In this document: piece by piece, positions 1 through 10,400 of the stretch | How positions within the stretch are numbered: the first letter of the stretch is position 1 | How the letters are laid out: each line of letters begins with the position of its first letter | Source of the DNA: JBCBJZ01 sp038522635 | GTDB taxonomy: Bacteria; Pseudomonadota; Alphaproteobacteria; Rhizobiales; Hyphomicrobiaceae | DNA length: 43,594 bases | Direction of reading: 5' to 3' | Assembly: GCA_038522635.1 (NCBI GenBank) | Contig: JBCBJZ010000009.1 | Location: 1 to 43,594, forward strand | Program-made: the position numbers and the translations under genes | Notes under the pieces: model-generated | What the model saw: only the letters and a program-made list of their open reading frames with translations | Databases searched by the model: none | Told to the model about the DNA's origin: nothing

Positions 1-23
1 AACGGCAGAACAAGAGCTTGGAT

Positions 24-55
24 GTCGGTTCCGCTTCAACCTGAAGCGAACCGAC
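24..55. repeat. GTCGGTT palindromic repeat, copy 1
   Basis: Hairpin with arms GTCGGTTCCGCTTCA and TGAAGCGAACCGAC (one bulged base) and a 3-base loop, just upstream of recQ. The preceding bases (about 4-23, ending AGAGCTTGGAT) match the flank of copy 3 read in reverse, so the repeat unit probably begins at or before the window edge. Other copies are at 2957, 30912 and 39410. Confidence 0.75.
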
Positions 56-69
56 TCTAAGCGCAGGTC

Positions 70-2388
70 GTGGGGGCGATGATGGCGCAACGGGCAGGCG
101 GCGAGGACCTGATGGGAAGCGATCTGTTCGGCACGCCTGATGGGGCGCGCGCTCCAGGCTCAGCGGCAGCATCACCGGCAGGGTCAGCGCGCGACGGGAG
201 CGTCGACGCTGCGCAAGACGTGCTCGAACAGGTTTTCGGCTACAAGCACTTCCGCTTCCACCAACGCGCCATCGTTGACACGCTGATCGCGGGCGGCGAT
301 GCGCTCGCGCTGATGCCGACAGGGGGTGGCAAGTCGCTGTGTTACCAGGTGCCAGCGCTCGTACGGAAGGGTACGGCGATCGTCGTGTCGCCCCTCATCG
401 CGCTGATGCAGGACCAGGTCGACGCGCTTGAACAACACGGCGTCAAGGCGGCCTACATCAATTCGTCACTGACGCCCGATGAGCGCGCGGCGAACGAATG
501 GGCGCTGAGGGCGGGCGAACTTGACCTGCTCTACATCGCGCCTGAACGGCTGGTGCAGGAGCGCACGCTCTCCTTGCTGGAACGCACGAAGCTTGCCCTC
601 TTCGCCATCGACGAAGCCCATTGCGTGTCCCAGTGGGGGCACGATTTCAGACCCGAGTACCGCCAGCTTTCGATCCTGGCGGAGCGCTTTCCCAAGGTGC
701 CCCGCATCGCCCTGACGGCAACGGCGGATGAGCGCACCCGCGCTGAGATCGTGCAGCAGCTGGGTCTGGAAGGCGCGCAACAATTCGTGGCGAGCTTTGA
801 CCGTCCCAACATCCGCTATCTGATCAGTGATGCGGGCGGGGGCGCCGTGGGGCGCCGTCGCATGTGGGATTTCATCGCGACCAACCACGCGCAGGACGCT
901 GGCATCGTCTATTGCCTGTCACGACGCGCGGTGGAGGAGACCGCCCAATGGCTGAGCGATCAAGGCCGCGTCGCGCTCGCCTACCACGCCGGGATGCCGG
1001 CTGAACAACGCCGCATCGTGCAAGCCCGCTTTCTCGCCGAAGAGAGCATCATCGTGGTCGCCACGATCGCGTTCGGTATGGGCATCGATAAGCCCGACGT
1101 GCGCTTCGTGGCGCATCTCAATCTACCCAAGTCGATCGAAGCCTATTACCAGGAGACGGGGCGGGCGGGTCGCGACGGCGCATCATCCAACGCCTGGATG
1201 GCTTACGGCCTCAACGACATCACGCAGCAGCGCCAATGGATCGTGCAATCTGATGGGTCCGACCTGCACAAGCGCGTGCAGCGCGGTAAACTCGATGCGC
1301 TGATCGACCTTTGCGAGGGCGTCACGTGCAGGCGTCAAGCACTGCTCAGCTACTTCGGTGAAACGGGCAGTCCACCGTGCGGGAACTGCGATAACTGCAT
1401 CGCCCCGCCGCAGACGGTGGACGCCACGCGCGATGCACAGATGGTGCTTTCTGCCGTCTACCGCACGGGTGAGTCGTTCGGTGTCACCTACGTGGTCGAC
1501 GTGCTGACCGGCAAGGCCGATGAACGCATCACCCGCAACGGGCACGATGCGATCAAGACGTTCGGCATCGGGCGTGACCAAAAGGCGAGCTACTGGAAAG
1601 CTCTGATCCGGCAATTGGTGGCCGCCGGTTACCTTGCGCAGGACGAAGAAGGCTATCAGACGATGGTGCTCGCGGGCGACGCGCGCGCGCTGCTCAAGGG
1701 CGAAGCAACATTCAACGTGCGCAAGAGCACCGCCCACGCCGGCGCTAAGGGAGAGGGCGCCCGGGTCGCCAAACGCCGCGACGTGCCGGCGATCACGGCC
1801 GAGCAACAACCGCTGTTCGATGCGTTGCGCGCCACCCGTAGTGCGCTTGCAAAGGCGTCCAAGCTGCCAGCGTTCCGCATTTTCGCCGACCGCACGCTGA
1901 TCGAGCTTGTGCAGGTGATGCCGGCCGACAAGCGTGCGCTGGAGCAAATCAACGGCCTTGGGACCGTGAAAGTCGAGCGCTATGGCGCGCAACTGCTTGA
2001 GGTGATCGCCCAGCATCGCGCGGCGCGCGGTTCTGGTTCTGGTTCTGGTTCCGGGAGCGATGCTGATGGCGATGTGTCCGCTGAGGCGGCACGCTCGTTG
2101 GCGCAATTTCGCTCAGGCCTCGGCGTGGAAGCGATTGCCGCGGCGCGAGGGCTGCCACCCGAGACAGTCTACGAGCACATGATCGGCGCGGTCGAGCAAG
2201 GCGCTTTAGAGACCGCCGATCTGTTCGACTACGATGACGAAGATCTTGATGAGATCCACGCCATCTTCGAACGCTGCGGGACGCTAAAGGGCGGCGACGC
2301 CTCCCCCGACCTTGCCCCCGTCATGAAGGCGCTGGGTGATCGCTTCGAACGCGCTTTCGTGCGCTGCCTGCTCGCTGAATTGCGCTGA
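70..2388 (+). CDS. recQ: ATP-dependent DNA helicase RecQ
   Basis: 3'-5' superfamily 2 helicase for recombination and replication-fork repair. Seen: Walker A TGGGKS (residues 84-89), DEAH box (181-184), motif VI QETGRAGRDG (361-370), the RecQ zinc site with Cys420, 437, 440 and 443, an RQC domain, and an HRDC domain (about 580-650). A Gly-Ser linker (654-663) encoded by four GGTTCT-type hexamers precedes a C-terminal helix-turn-helix-like region (about 675-712). At 772 residues it is longer than E. coli RecQ (about 610), because of this tail and an N-terminal extension of about 45 residues. The GTG at 70 is the longest start; the ATGs at 79 and 82 (behind GGGGG at 72-76) or at 112 are equally plausible. 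It stands alone, with a palindromic repeat immediately upstream. Confidence 0.95.
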   Translation: MGAMMAQRAGGEDLMGSDLFGTPDGARAPGSAAASPAGSARDGSVDAAQDVLEQVFGYKHFRFHQRAIVDTLIAGGDALALMPTGGGKSLCYQVPALVRKGTAIVVSPLIALMQDQVDALEQHGVKAAYINSSLTPDERAANEWALRAGELDLLYIAPERLVQERTLSLLERTKLALFAIDEAHCVSQWGHDFRPEYRQLSILAERFPKVPRIALTATADERTRAEIVQQLGLEGAQQFVASFDRPNIRYLISDAGGGAVGRRRMWDFIATNHAQDAGIVYCLSRRAVEETAQWLSDQGRVALAYHAGMPAEQRRIVQARFLAEESIIVVATIAFGMGIDKPDVRFVAHLNLPKSIEAYYQETGRAGRDGASSNAWMAYGLNDITQQRQWIVQSDGSDLHKRVQRGKLDALIDLCEGVTCRRQALLSYFGETGSPPCGNCDNCIAPPQTVDATRDAQMVLSAVYRTGESFGVTYVVDVLTGKADERITRNGHDAIKTFGIGRDQKASYWKALIRQLVAAGYLAQDEEGYQTMVLAGDARALLKGEATFNVRKSTAHAGAKGEGARVAKRRDVPAITAEQQPLFDALRATRSALAKASKLPAFRIFADRTLIELVQVMPADKRALEQINGLGTVKVERYGAQLLEVIAQHRAARGSGSGSGSGSDADGDVSAEAARSLAQFRSGLGVEAIAAARGLPPETVYEHMIGAVEQGALETADLFDYDDEDLDEIHAIFERCGTLKGGDASPDLAPVMKALGDRFERAFVRCLLAELR
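2029..2052 (+). repeat. In-frame hexanucleotide tandem repeat in recQ
   Basis: Four consecutive 6-base units (GGTTCT three times, then GGTTCC) encode the Gly-Ser linker between the HRDC domain and the C-terminal tail of RecQ. Slippage here would keep the frame and only change linker length. Confidence 0.85.
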
Positions 2389-2663
2389 CCGCGAGGTTGG
2401 GCGCGGCGGTAGGGCACAGCAGGGTGCGAGTGGGCGCCAGATGGGTGTAACTGCCGTTTTCGCCTTGATCGCACGCGCTGTGTGAGTGCTGGGGGCGGGC
2501 CATCCACGCCGCGCGAAGCGGTTGATGTTGTGGACTTTCGGCCCTGATCCCCAGGTTGTCCCCGCCTCATCAACGCCGCGCCACGGCCCTGTTTTCGCCA
2601 TCATTGAACCGAGCTACCACAGCCCTCCATCGACGATGGATGGGGTAGTTCGCGGGGTATGAC

Positions 2664-2936
2664 ATGGTGGCCTTCGGTGTGGTTGTGGTGACGGCATTGC
2701 TCGGCGCGGGCGGGCTGCCCTGGTGGGCGACGTTGGTGACCGGCATCGCTTTGGCGGTGTTGATCGTGGATCATCGGGCCAGAGCCGCGCGGATCGCACG
2801 CGGCGGCGTGACCTGGCGCGCGCCGCCAGCGGTCAAGGCCGGCACGTTCGCGACCGGTTTGCTGCAGGGCTGCGCAGCCGCCGCCATCGCTTATGCGGGC
2901 GGGCGGATCATCGGGGTTGCCGTCGCCGGCGGATGA
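2664..2936 (+). CDS. Small two-helix membrane protein (hypothetical)
   Basis: Unrecognised 90-residue protein. Residues 1-35 are strongly hydrophobic (FGVVVVTALLGAGG, then LVTGIALAVLIVD), followed by a basic segment (HRARAARIARGG) and a second Ala/Gly-rich hydrophobic stretch near residues 62-90. This fits two membrane segments with a basic cytoplasmic loop. Third codon positions are GC-rich as in neighbouring genes, which supports coding. The ribosome-binding site is weak (GCGGGG about 8 bases before ATG 2664). A perfect palindrome TCCATCG-A-CGATGGA lies at 2626-2640, about 24 bases upstream, and could be an operator. No function is assigned. Confidence 0.55.
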   Translation: MVAFGVVVVTALLGAGGLPWWATLVTGIALAVLIVDHRARAARIARGGVTWRAPPAVKAGTFATGLLQGCAAAAIAYAGGRIIGVAVAGG

Positions 2937-2956
2937 GACGCGCCTGATAGAGCGGG

Positions 2957-2990
2957 GTCGGTTCCGCTTCAACGCAGACGGCGAACCGAC
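2957..2990. repeat. GTCGGTT palindromic repeat, copy 2
   Basis: Starts GTCGGTTCCGCTTCAAC and ends GGCGAACCGAC: the same outer arms as copy 1 with a changed centre. It lies 34 bases upstream of the first 149-bp element, the same relative order as at 39410-39593. Confidence 0.7.
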
Positions 2991-3024
2991 TGTCAGCTCC
3001 AGCATTGCCCGCGCTTGGCACACC

Positions 3025-3173
3025 AGAGCAACGGGCGCAAAGTGCGAGTCACCGGCTTAAACACGCATGCCTTACCTTTGCGCCCAAAGCTGCTCTGCAC
3101 TTTAAGACTAGATCATCTTTGGGCGATTTCGGGCTCACCTGTGGTGATCCCGATAAATCGCCCGATGATCTAG
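3025..3173. repeat. 149-bp two-hairpin dispersed repeat, copy A
   Basis: Aligns without gaps to 39445-39593 (138 of 149 bases identical by hand count). First hairpin: AGAGCA...GGGCGCAAAG (from 3025) with CTTTGCGCCC...TGCTCT. Second hairpin: CTAGATCATC (3108-3117) pairs perfectly with GATGATCTAG (3164-3173), and inside it GGGCGATTT (3121-3129) with AAATCGCCC (3155-3163), then CGGG with CCCG. It sits between a small membrane-protein gene and the groES promoter. It has no coding potential that would explain its conservation. Confidence 0.85.
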
Positions 3174-3243
3174 GCGCGGTCTTTCGTGCGTCTGCAACCT
3201 GTCATTCAACCCATTTGGACCTGCGAAATCTGCGCTCAGGCGG

Positions 3244-3272
3244 TTGACGGGAAGGGGGCGCTGCCCTATCTC
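3244..3272 (+). promoter_or_regulatory. Candidate groESL promoter
   Basis: TTGACG (3244-3249) as -35 and TATCTC (3267-3272) as -10, 17 bases apart, immediately upstream of the CIRCE operator. That is the usual arrangement for HrcA-controlled chaperone operons. Assignment to the housekeeping or the heat-shock sigma factor is not possible by eye. Confidence 0.5.
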
Positions 3273-3283
3273 CCGCGCAGCTG

Positions 3284-3310
3284 CTAGCACTCTTCTAGTC
3301 AGAGTGCTAA
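3284..3310. promoter_or_regulatory. CIRCE operator (HrcA site)
   Basis: CTAGCACTC (3284-3292), 9-base spacer, GAGTGCTAA (3302-3310). This differs from the CIRCE consensus TTAGCACTC-N9-GAGTGCTAA at one base. It lies 82 bases upstream of the groES start, so HrcA repression of groES-groEL is expected. Confidence 0.95.
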
Positions 3311-3391
3311 CGCGCTCGCAGGTCCTATGGCGTGCGGTCAGCGCGCAGCCCTCAACCTTTCATCCCATGTCCATCTTCGGAGACAGAAGAC

Positions 3392-3682
3392 ATGAACTTC
3401 CGTCCTCTTCACGACCGCGTTGTCGTCAAGCGCGTCGACAGTGAAACCAAATCCGCTGGCGGGATCATCATCCCCGACACGGCAACAGAAAAGCCCCAGG
3501 AAGGCGAAGTGGTCGCCGTAGGTCCTGGCGCACGCGGCGACGATAACGAGATCGTAGCGCTCGACGTGAAAGCCGGCGACCGCGTGCTGTTCGGCAAATG
3601 GTCCGGCACCGAGGTCAAGATCGACGGCCAAGAGCTGCTGATCATGAAAGAGACCGACATCATGGGCGTCATCGTCGCCTGA
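3392..3682 (+). CDS. groES: Co-chaperonin GroES
   Basis: 10-kDa chaperonin, a heptameric lid for GroEL in the cytoplasm. 96 residues, the family's normal length. The N-terminus (NFRPLHDRVVVKR), the mobile-loop region (SETKSAGGIIIPDTA, about residues 17-31) and the C-terminal ending are typical. The ATG at 3392 follows a purine-rich GGAGACAGAAGA stretch; an upstream in-frame extension to 3332 is not part of the family and overlaps the leader after CIRCE. groEL starts 59 bases downstream and is surely cotranscribed. Confidence 0.97.
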   Translation: MNFRPLHDRVVVKRVDSETKSAGGIIIPDTATEKPQEGEVVAVGPGARGDDNEIVALDVKAGDRVLFGKWSGTEVKIDGQELLIMKETDIMGVIVA

Positions 3683-3741
3683 TGCGCGACGGCTCGATCG
3701 TCCCTTCCCCCCACTGAAATCGTTTCAAGCAGGAGACCACC

Positions 3742-5391
<1,650 letters not shown>

Positions 5392-5441
5392 GCTGCCGGT
5401 CACAGCCCGGATCGGACTGTGGTCCGGTTCGCTCAAAAGAG

Positions 5442-5474
5442 AACGGGCGCCCGCAGCGGCGCCCGTTTTTTTTT
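5442..5474 (+). terminator. Rho-independent terminator of groESL
   Basis: Perfect 10-bp stem AACGGGCGCC (5442-5451) with GGCGCCCGTT (5458-5467), 6-base loop, followed by an unbroken T run through 5474, 51 bases after the groEL stop. Confidence 0.95.
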
Positions 5475-5539
5475 GAGCGATGGCGCGGGAGGCATCAGCC
5501 GTAGAGGACGCATCCTCCCAAAACGGGCATCGCTCCAAA

Positions 5540-5568
5540 GAAAAAGCCGCCAGCGATGTAGCGGCTTC
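5540..5568 (-). terminator. Rho-independent terminator of the Arg-rich protein gene
   Basis: On the minus strand AAGCCGC pairs with GCGGCTT across a 10-base loop, and the stem runs into TTTTTCTTT. It lies 41 bases past the stop of the minus-strand gene 5609-5998, so the two convergent genes have separate terminators. Confidence 0.8.
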
Positions 5569-5608
5569 TCGTTTGTCAGGCTTGTGGCCCCGATGATCCC
5601 GGGCGAAA

Positions 5609-5998
5609 TCAGCGCCGGAACACGCAGGTGAAGCGTGAGCCGCGGACCACCACACGGACCAGGCGACGCCCGAACCGGCGACGGCAATTGCGGCGGGCCT
5701 CGCGGCGCAACTGACCGCGGCTCTTCGTGTAAACGCAGAACCAGCGACCGCGCCGGCGCGTGACCCGACGGAAGCGCCGGCCCCAACGGCGACGGCATCC
5801 GCGACGCGCTTGCCCACGCGAAAGCACCTTGGTGATCAGGCCTTCACCTTGCACACCTGGTTCCTGGATGATGGTTGCGCCGGGACTGCCGATCGCAGGC
5901 TGCGCCAGGGGTGCTGGCGCCGTCACCGCGGGCGTTGCCGGCGCGGCTGGCGCGCACGTCAGGCACGCCGCCACGGCCAGTGTGTGAAGTGTGAGCAT
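5609..5998 (-). CDS. Secreted Arg/Cys-rich protein with duplicated motif (hypothetical)
   Basis: Unrecognised 129-residue protein. The N-terminus (LTLHTLAVAACLTC) looks like a signal peptide; VAAC would even fit a lipobox with Cys11. A Pro/Ala-rich linker follows (about 15-45). The C-terminal half holds two copies of one motif: CRRRWGRRFRRV...RWFCVY (Cys68 to Cys88) and CRRRFGRRLVRV...RFTCVF (Cys105 to Cys125). In both, the cysteines are exactly 20 residues apart, which suggests two small disulfide-closed, highly basic modules outside the cytoplasm. It has its own terminator (5540-5568). Function unknown; nucleic-acid, envelope-polyanion binding or antimicrobial roles are only guesses. Confidence 0.75.
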   Translation of the reverse strand: MLTLHTLAVAACLTCAPAAPATPAVTAPAPLAQPAIGSPGATIIQEPGVQGEGLITKVLSRGQARRGCRRRWGRRFRRVTRRRGRWFCVYTKSRGQLRREARRNCRRRFGRRLVRVVVRGSRFTCVFRR

Positions 5999-6107
5999 GG
6001 CAATGGAAACCTTATGTTGTTCAGCTCAAATGACAGCCTGGAGCCTAATAGGTCCAACTTGCCGCAGCAACAACGAAGGTGGGGCAGCCTAAACGAGCCT
6101 GCCCCGG

Positions 6108-6905
6108 TCAGGCGATAGCGCAACGCAGCGCTGCGCCTTCCGCATCCAGCATGTGGCCCGTGAGGCGGCTTCCCGATGTGGCCAGCTCAAGCAACAGAGC
6201 GGCGATATCAGCGGCGCTCGCCGCTTTGCTGTGATCGGCGGCAAAGCCTGGGTTGAGCGTGGTGCGTGGTGCAACCGCGTTGATCCGTACTGCATCGTCG
6301 GCCCAGGCGCATGCCTGATCGCGCGTCAGCGCGGCGAGGGCCTGTTTGGCCGTCGCGAACGCCAAACGTTGATGGGCGTCGAGCGGCCCCTCGCTGCTCA
6401 AGACGTTAACGATGAGCCCTTCGCGCCAGGTGAGCGCCATGCGATTGGCGACCACCTGCGTGATAGCGAAGGCGGGCGACAGGGCGGCGGCGACGAGATC
6501 GTCCACGTCGGTGGATGTTGCCCAGGTGTTGTCCGCCTCCGCCTCCACTTGGGTGAAATTGAACACCGCATCGAGCCGCCCCCGCGCGCACACGGACCGC
6601 GCGAAGGCCATCGCATCATGGCGACCGGAGAAGGCGTGGTGATGCAGCGTCACGGTCGCACCGGTCACGACGAGCATTTCACCGATCGCCTGGTGCAACG
6701 CGCGGTCAGCGGCGACATCGAGGGTCAGGGTGGCGCCCTGTTCGGCAAGCGCACGCGCGGCATCGACGCCAACGCCGCCGCTGACTCCGGTCAGAAGAAC
6801 GTGCTGGCCGCTGAGCGGTTTCGAGGCTGATACCGACCGCGGCGCCTGGCTGGCATCGCCGCTGACGTGGGGTGTTGAGATCTGTTGTTCTGCACGCATC
6901 AACAT
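6108..6905 (-). CDS. SDR-family protein with Tyr-to-Phe active site
   Basis: Short-chain dehydrogenase/reductase fold, 265 residues. The start is ATG 6905, 6 bases after an excellent GGGAGGTG ribosome-binding site; longer frames upstream do not resemble the family. Seen: TGVSGGVG cofactor motif (39-46), NFTQ in place of NNAG (116-119), NVLSSEG with the catalytic Ser region (167-173), and VRINAVAPR. The YxxxK motif reads FATAK (Phe183, Lys187; codon TTC), so the catalytic Tyr is missing although Lys is kept. Classical redox activity is therefore doubtful; a regulatory or binding role, or a relocated acid, is possible. It is a single gene, divergent from the EAL gene. Confidence 0.85.
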   Translation of the reverse strand: MLMRAEQQISTPHVSGDASQAPRSVSASKPLSGQHVLLTGVSGGVGVDAARALAEQGATLTLDVAADRALHQAIGEMLVVTGATVTLHHHAFSGRHDAMAFARSVCARGRLDAVFNFTQVEAEADNTWATSTDVDDLVAAALSPAFAITQVVANRMALTWREGLIVNVLSSEGPLDAHQRLAFATAKQALAALTRDQACAWADDAVRINAVAPRTTLNPGFAADHSKAASAADIAALLLELATSGSRLTGHMLDAEGAALRCAIA

Positions 6906-7441
6906 ATGACGCACCTCCCTTGGAACAGCCCGGCCGCTGCGTTCGCGAAGCGCGGGGACAACGCACCGATCGGTCCATTCGAGGCCGATTCGGCTAATGA
7001 CATCTAAACAGCGCCGCGATTCGGGTGGCGCCAAGGCACCGGCCAAGCGCATTGTGGTCGATCGCGGGCCACAACCGCCTGCTGGCGTCCTGAGCTTGCA
7101 GTCAAACGCCCAGCAATCCGCAGGCAAGATGGGCTTGAGATGCGCGGCCGCCTTGAGGTTCGCGGGGCAGTGCAACGTTGGGGATAACCGGCTGCGTTTT
7201 GGCATCGCGGTTGTGGATAACGTGGCGATGCAAGCCGAAACTGTGTCGCCGCAGTCATAGGCGCGTGGGGGCACTCTGAGGGCGAAGCTGCCCGCCTCGC
7301 CCGGCGCAGCGAATCCTGCTGAAACGATATGCAACCGGAGGTGCGTGTGCGGCGCGATCGACGGCGCGGTGCGCCGCGTTCGATCGGTGGCTGACACGCG
7401 AACACGAGCTGGCACCGGTGGCGCTGGGCGGGGAGCATGAA
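6906..7441. other. Long divergent intergenic region with DnaA-box-like sites
   Basis: Between the SDR gene (minus) and the EAL gene (plus). I find no convincing gene; an 87-codon plus-strand frame at 6997-7260 lacks recognisable features. It holds a perfect reverse-orientation DnaA box TGTGGATAA (7212-7220) and a one-mismatch copy TGGGGATAA (7179-7187), 33 bases apart in the same orientation. Confidence 0.4.
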
Positions 7442-10400
7442 GTGAAGCGGATGGATACAGATCGCGTTTACGGCGCAGCCATGACGGCTGGCGAACGGGG
7501 CGGGTCGCACGTCTTGGACCCGCGCCCTGAGCCTCGTCATGACCCTGGCGTCACCGCGCAACAAGCGGCGACGGCATCGGCCGCGGCAGCAAATCTGAAC
7601 CGTGACGACCCGCGTGGGTTGCGTGAGACCCCGGGGCGTGCACCGTCGCCATCGCCATCGCCATCGCCATCGCCATCGCCATCGCCGTCGTTTGGAGCGG
7701 CCCAGGCGTGGACGCCCGAACAAGCGCAGCCCCAAGCGACCGCGCCGACCGAAGAAGCGCAGGCGACCCCTCGTTCAGGTACAAACGCGCGCCCGGCCGG
7801 CGATGGGCGCGTCCGTGACGGCTTTGTGCTGCTCGCCATGACGGTGACGGCGCTGGCGATCGGGATTGGGCTTTACGTGCAGTTCGGGCTCGCCTTTTGG
7901 ATGTCGGTGACGGGCGGGCTCGCGCTCTATGTGGGGCTGGTCTCGATGCACGTGGTGCTGCGCCGCAGCGGTCGGTTTGATGCGTTGAACCAGGACGTGG
8001 CGGATTTGGAATCGGAGGTTACCCGGTTACGGCGCTCGCAGGCGGAAGGGCGGCGTGAGCCGACGTTTGAAGCGAGGTGGCCTGCGGCTGAGGCTGAGCC
8101 TCGCGCGGTAGGTGCAGAGGGCGCAGCAGAAGGGGCGTCGACGGCACTGCCAACGCCGCCGGCTGGTGCACCGGCGTCAGTTCCGGACGCATCACGATGG
8201 GGGTACGGCCCAACGCCAACGCTGCCCTCGGGCGCCGCGCCGCAGCACGATGCTTTTGTGCCGCAAGCCGCCCATGGATTGGCCGGCGCGCAGCCTGACG
8301 GTCCGCACGCGACGAGCGTGAACCCGCCGTCGAGCATCGGGCCTGCGGCAGAACTAACGGCGGTCGCGCTAGCACCGGCGCCCCCGGCAGAACCCGCGCT
8401 GCAGCCTGCGCCAAGCCTGGCAACCGGACAGGCCCAAGCCGGAGCCCCAGCCCAAACTCCAGCCCAAGCTGCGGTCCAAGCGCAAGCCCAAACGTCGGCA
8501 CAGGAGCAGCCGCGCGTGGCCGTCACGCCCGCGAGCGAAGCCTATGCCGCGGCTTGGCAGCGCGAGGCGCAAACTGCGGCCGGTGCAGGACCGCTCACGC
8601 AAACCGCAACGGGGAACAATGCAGCGGCGGAGCGGCCGATCACCGGGCATGAGAGCTACGCATCGCCCCACGCCGCGTCTGCGATCGCTGCGCCCGTCGC
8701 CTCCGCACCGCTCACCTATGCCGCAGATCCGGGCTTCGCATCGAGCGTCGACCAAGCGCGGCCTGCTTCCGATGCGCATGCAGCGCGTTCTGCGGGTGAG
8801 GCTCGGGTTGGAAACCGTGCAGCCACGGGCCTGAGGGATAAGACGAACAGGGCACCGGTGGCGCCAGCCCTGGAGATCGCCCCTTCCCCCGTGCCAGCGC
8901 CCGCGCCGCTGACTTATGCGAGCCCGTCCGCAAGCCCTCCACTTGCGTCCGCCGCGCCCGCCAAACCGGCCCCACCGCCGATGGTGCCCGAGACCGCCGT
9001 TGCGCCGCCTATGCCCCCGCCCGCATCCACGCCGGAAGCTGCGGCGCCACGCGAGCAGACCACGCCGACGCCTGCGCCGCCCAAGCTGGACGCATGGGAA
9101 GACCGCGGCGCGCGCACGCGTGAAGACCTGGGGCCGCTCGTGACCGCGTCGATTGATGCGCTGCGTTCGGCGGCGGCGCGCTTCAAGGATCAGGGCGATG
9201 CTGCCGGAGATGGCGCGCGCGCTACCCCCGCGACGCCATCACTGGGGGCAGATCGTGAGCGCACACAAGAGCGCGACGTCTCACCGTCGCCTCGGCGCGC
9301 ATTCTCTGCGCTCGACCTCGTTGACCCGATGCCCGCGAAGTCACAAGAGACACCAGAACCGACGGGCCCAAGCGGGTCACCGCCTGAGGCCCCGGCTTTG
9401 CCACCCCGTGTGGCGCCCCGCGCACAGGCTCCTGCGATGCCGGACGAGGCTATGACGCGCAGCACCGCGCAGGGCACGTTTGAGCGCGCGATGCTTCAAG
9501 ATCGCGCGGGCGCGATCGCGACCCACTCGCCGTTCGAAGCGGCTCTGGAAGGCGGCGCCCGGCTCAGCGATAGCGCTGCTCCCGACCGCCACATCGGCGC
9601 GACGGGCCAGGCTTTGCCAAGCCCAGGTGAGCCCTTGCGCGGCGGCGGCGGCAGCGACGACAGCAACAGCCATGCTGGCTCCGCTGCCCCAGCAAATGCG
9701 GCCGCCACGGTGCCCGCCACGTTGCCTGCCCCTGGGTCCTTATCCGCTTCACCCACTTCACCCACTGCCGCCGGGACCACGCCCCAGGCCGCCGTTTCGG
9801 CCGCCCCAACGCCGGTGAGCGAACTTCTTGTCGTGCCGGTGGTCGGCCTCGACGACTTCAAGCCCCGCCACTTCGAGATCATCACGCATCCCGCGCATGC
9901 CACCCTAGATCCCCTCACGCTCGATCTGGAGCGACTGGACGGGGCCTGCACGCTGATCGATCAGCTCAACGCGCACGGGCGACAGGCTTCGGTCTTGATG
10001 GAGCTTACGCCGCAGGCGCTGGTGCACGAGGCGCTGCTGGATCGCCTCGCTGGCGCGCTGCAGGCGCATGACGGGTTGGCTGAGCAGCTTGTCCTGAAAC
10101 TCGCGCAAGATGACGTGCGCACGTTCCAGGATCCGCATTGGGATACGCTTGAGACGCTGCTCGACCTCAAGTTCCGCTTCGCGATGGGCGGGGTGAGCGA
10201 TCTCGACATGGAGTTCGCCGCGGCCAGCGCGCATGGCTTCCAGCAGGTCGTGTTGCCGGTCGCCCATGTGACACGCGGGATGCTGCTCGAAGGTGACCTT
10301 GTCAGCGGCCAGGCGCTGACCGCGTTTTTCGCGCGCGCAGGCATCACCGTGATCGCCGATGGCTTGGACGTGCGTGATCATGTGGCGAGCGCGCTGCAGG

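Noticed and set aside
3005..3247. 80-codon frame running through the first 149-bp repeat
   Set aside because: Covers a palindromic element with many non-triplet constraints; the second copy does not preserve the frame's protein as a family.
6997..7260. 87-codon frame in the SDR/EAL intergenic region
   Set aside because: No ribosome-binding site, no recognisable fold, and it covers the DnaA-box-like sites; not supported as a gene.
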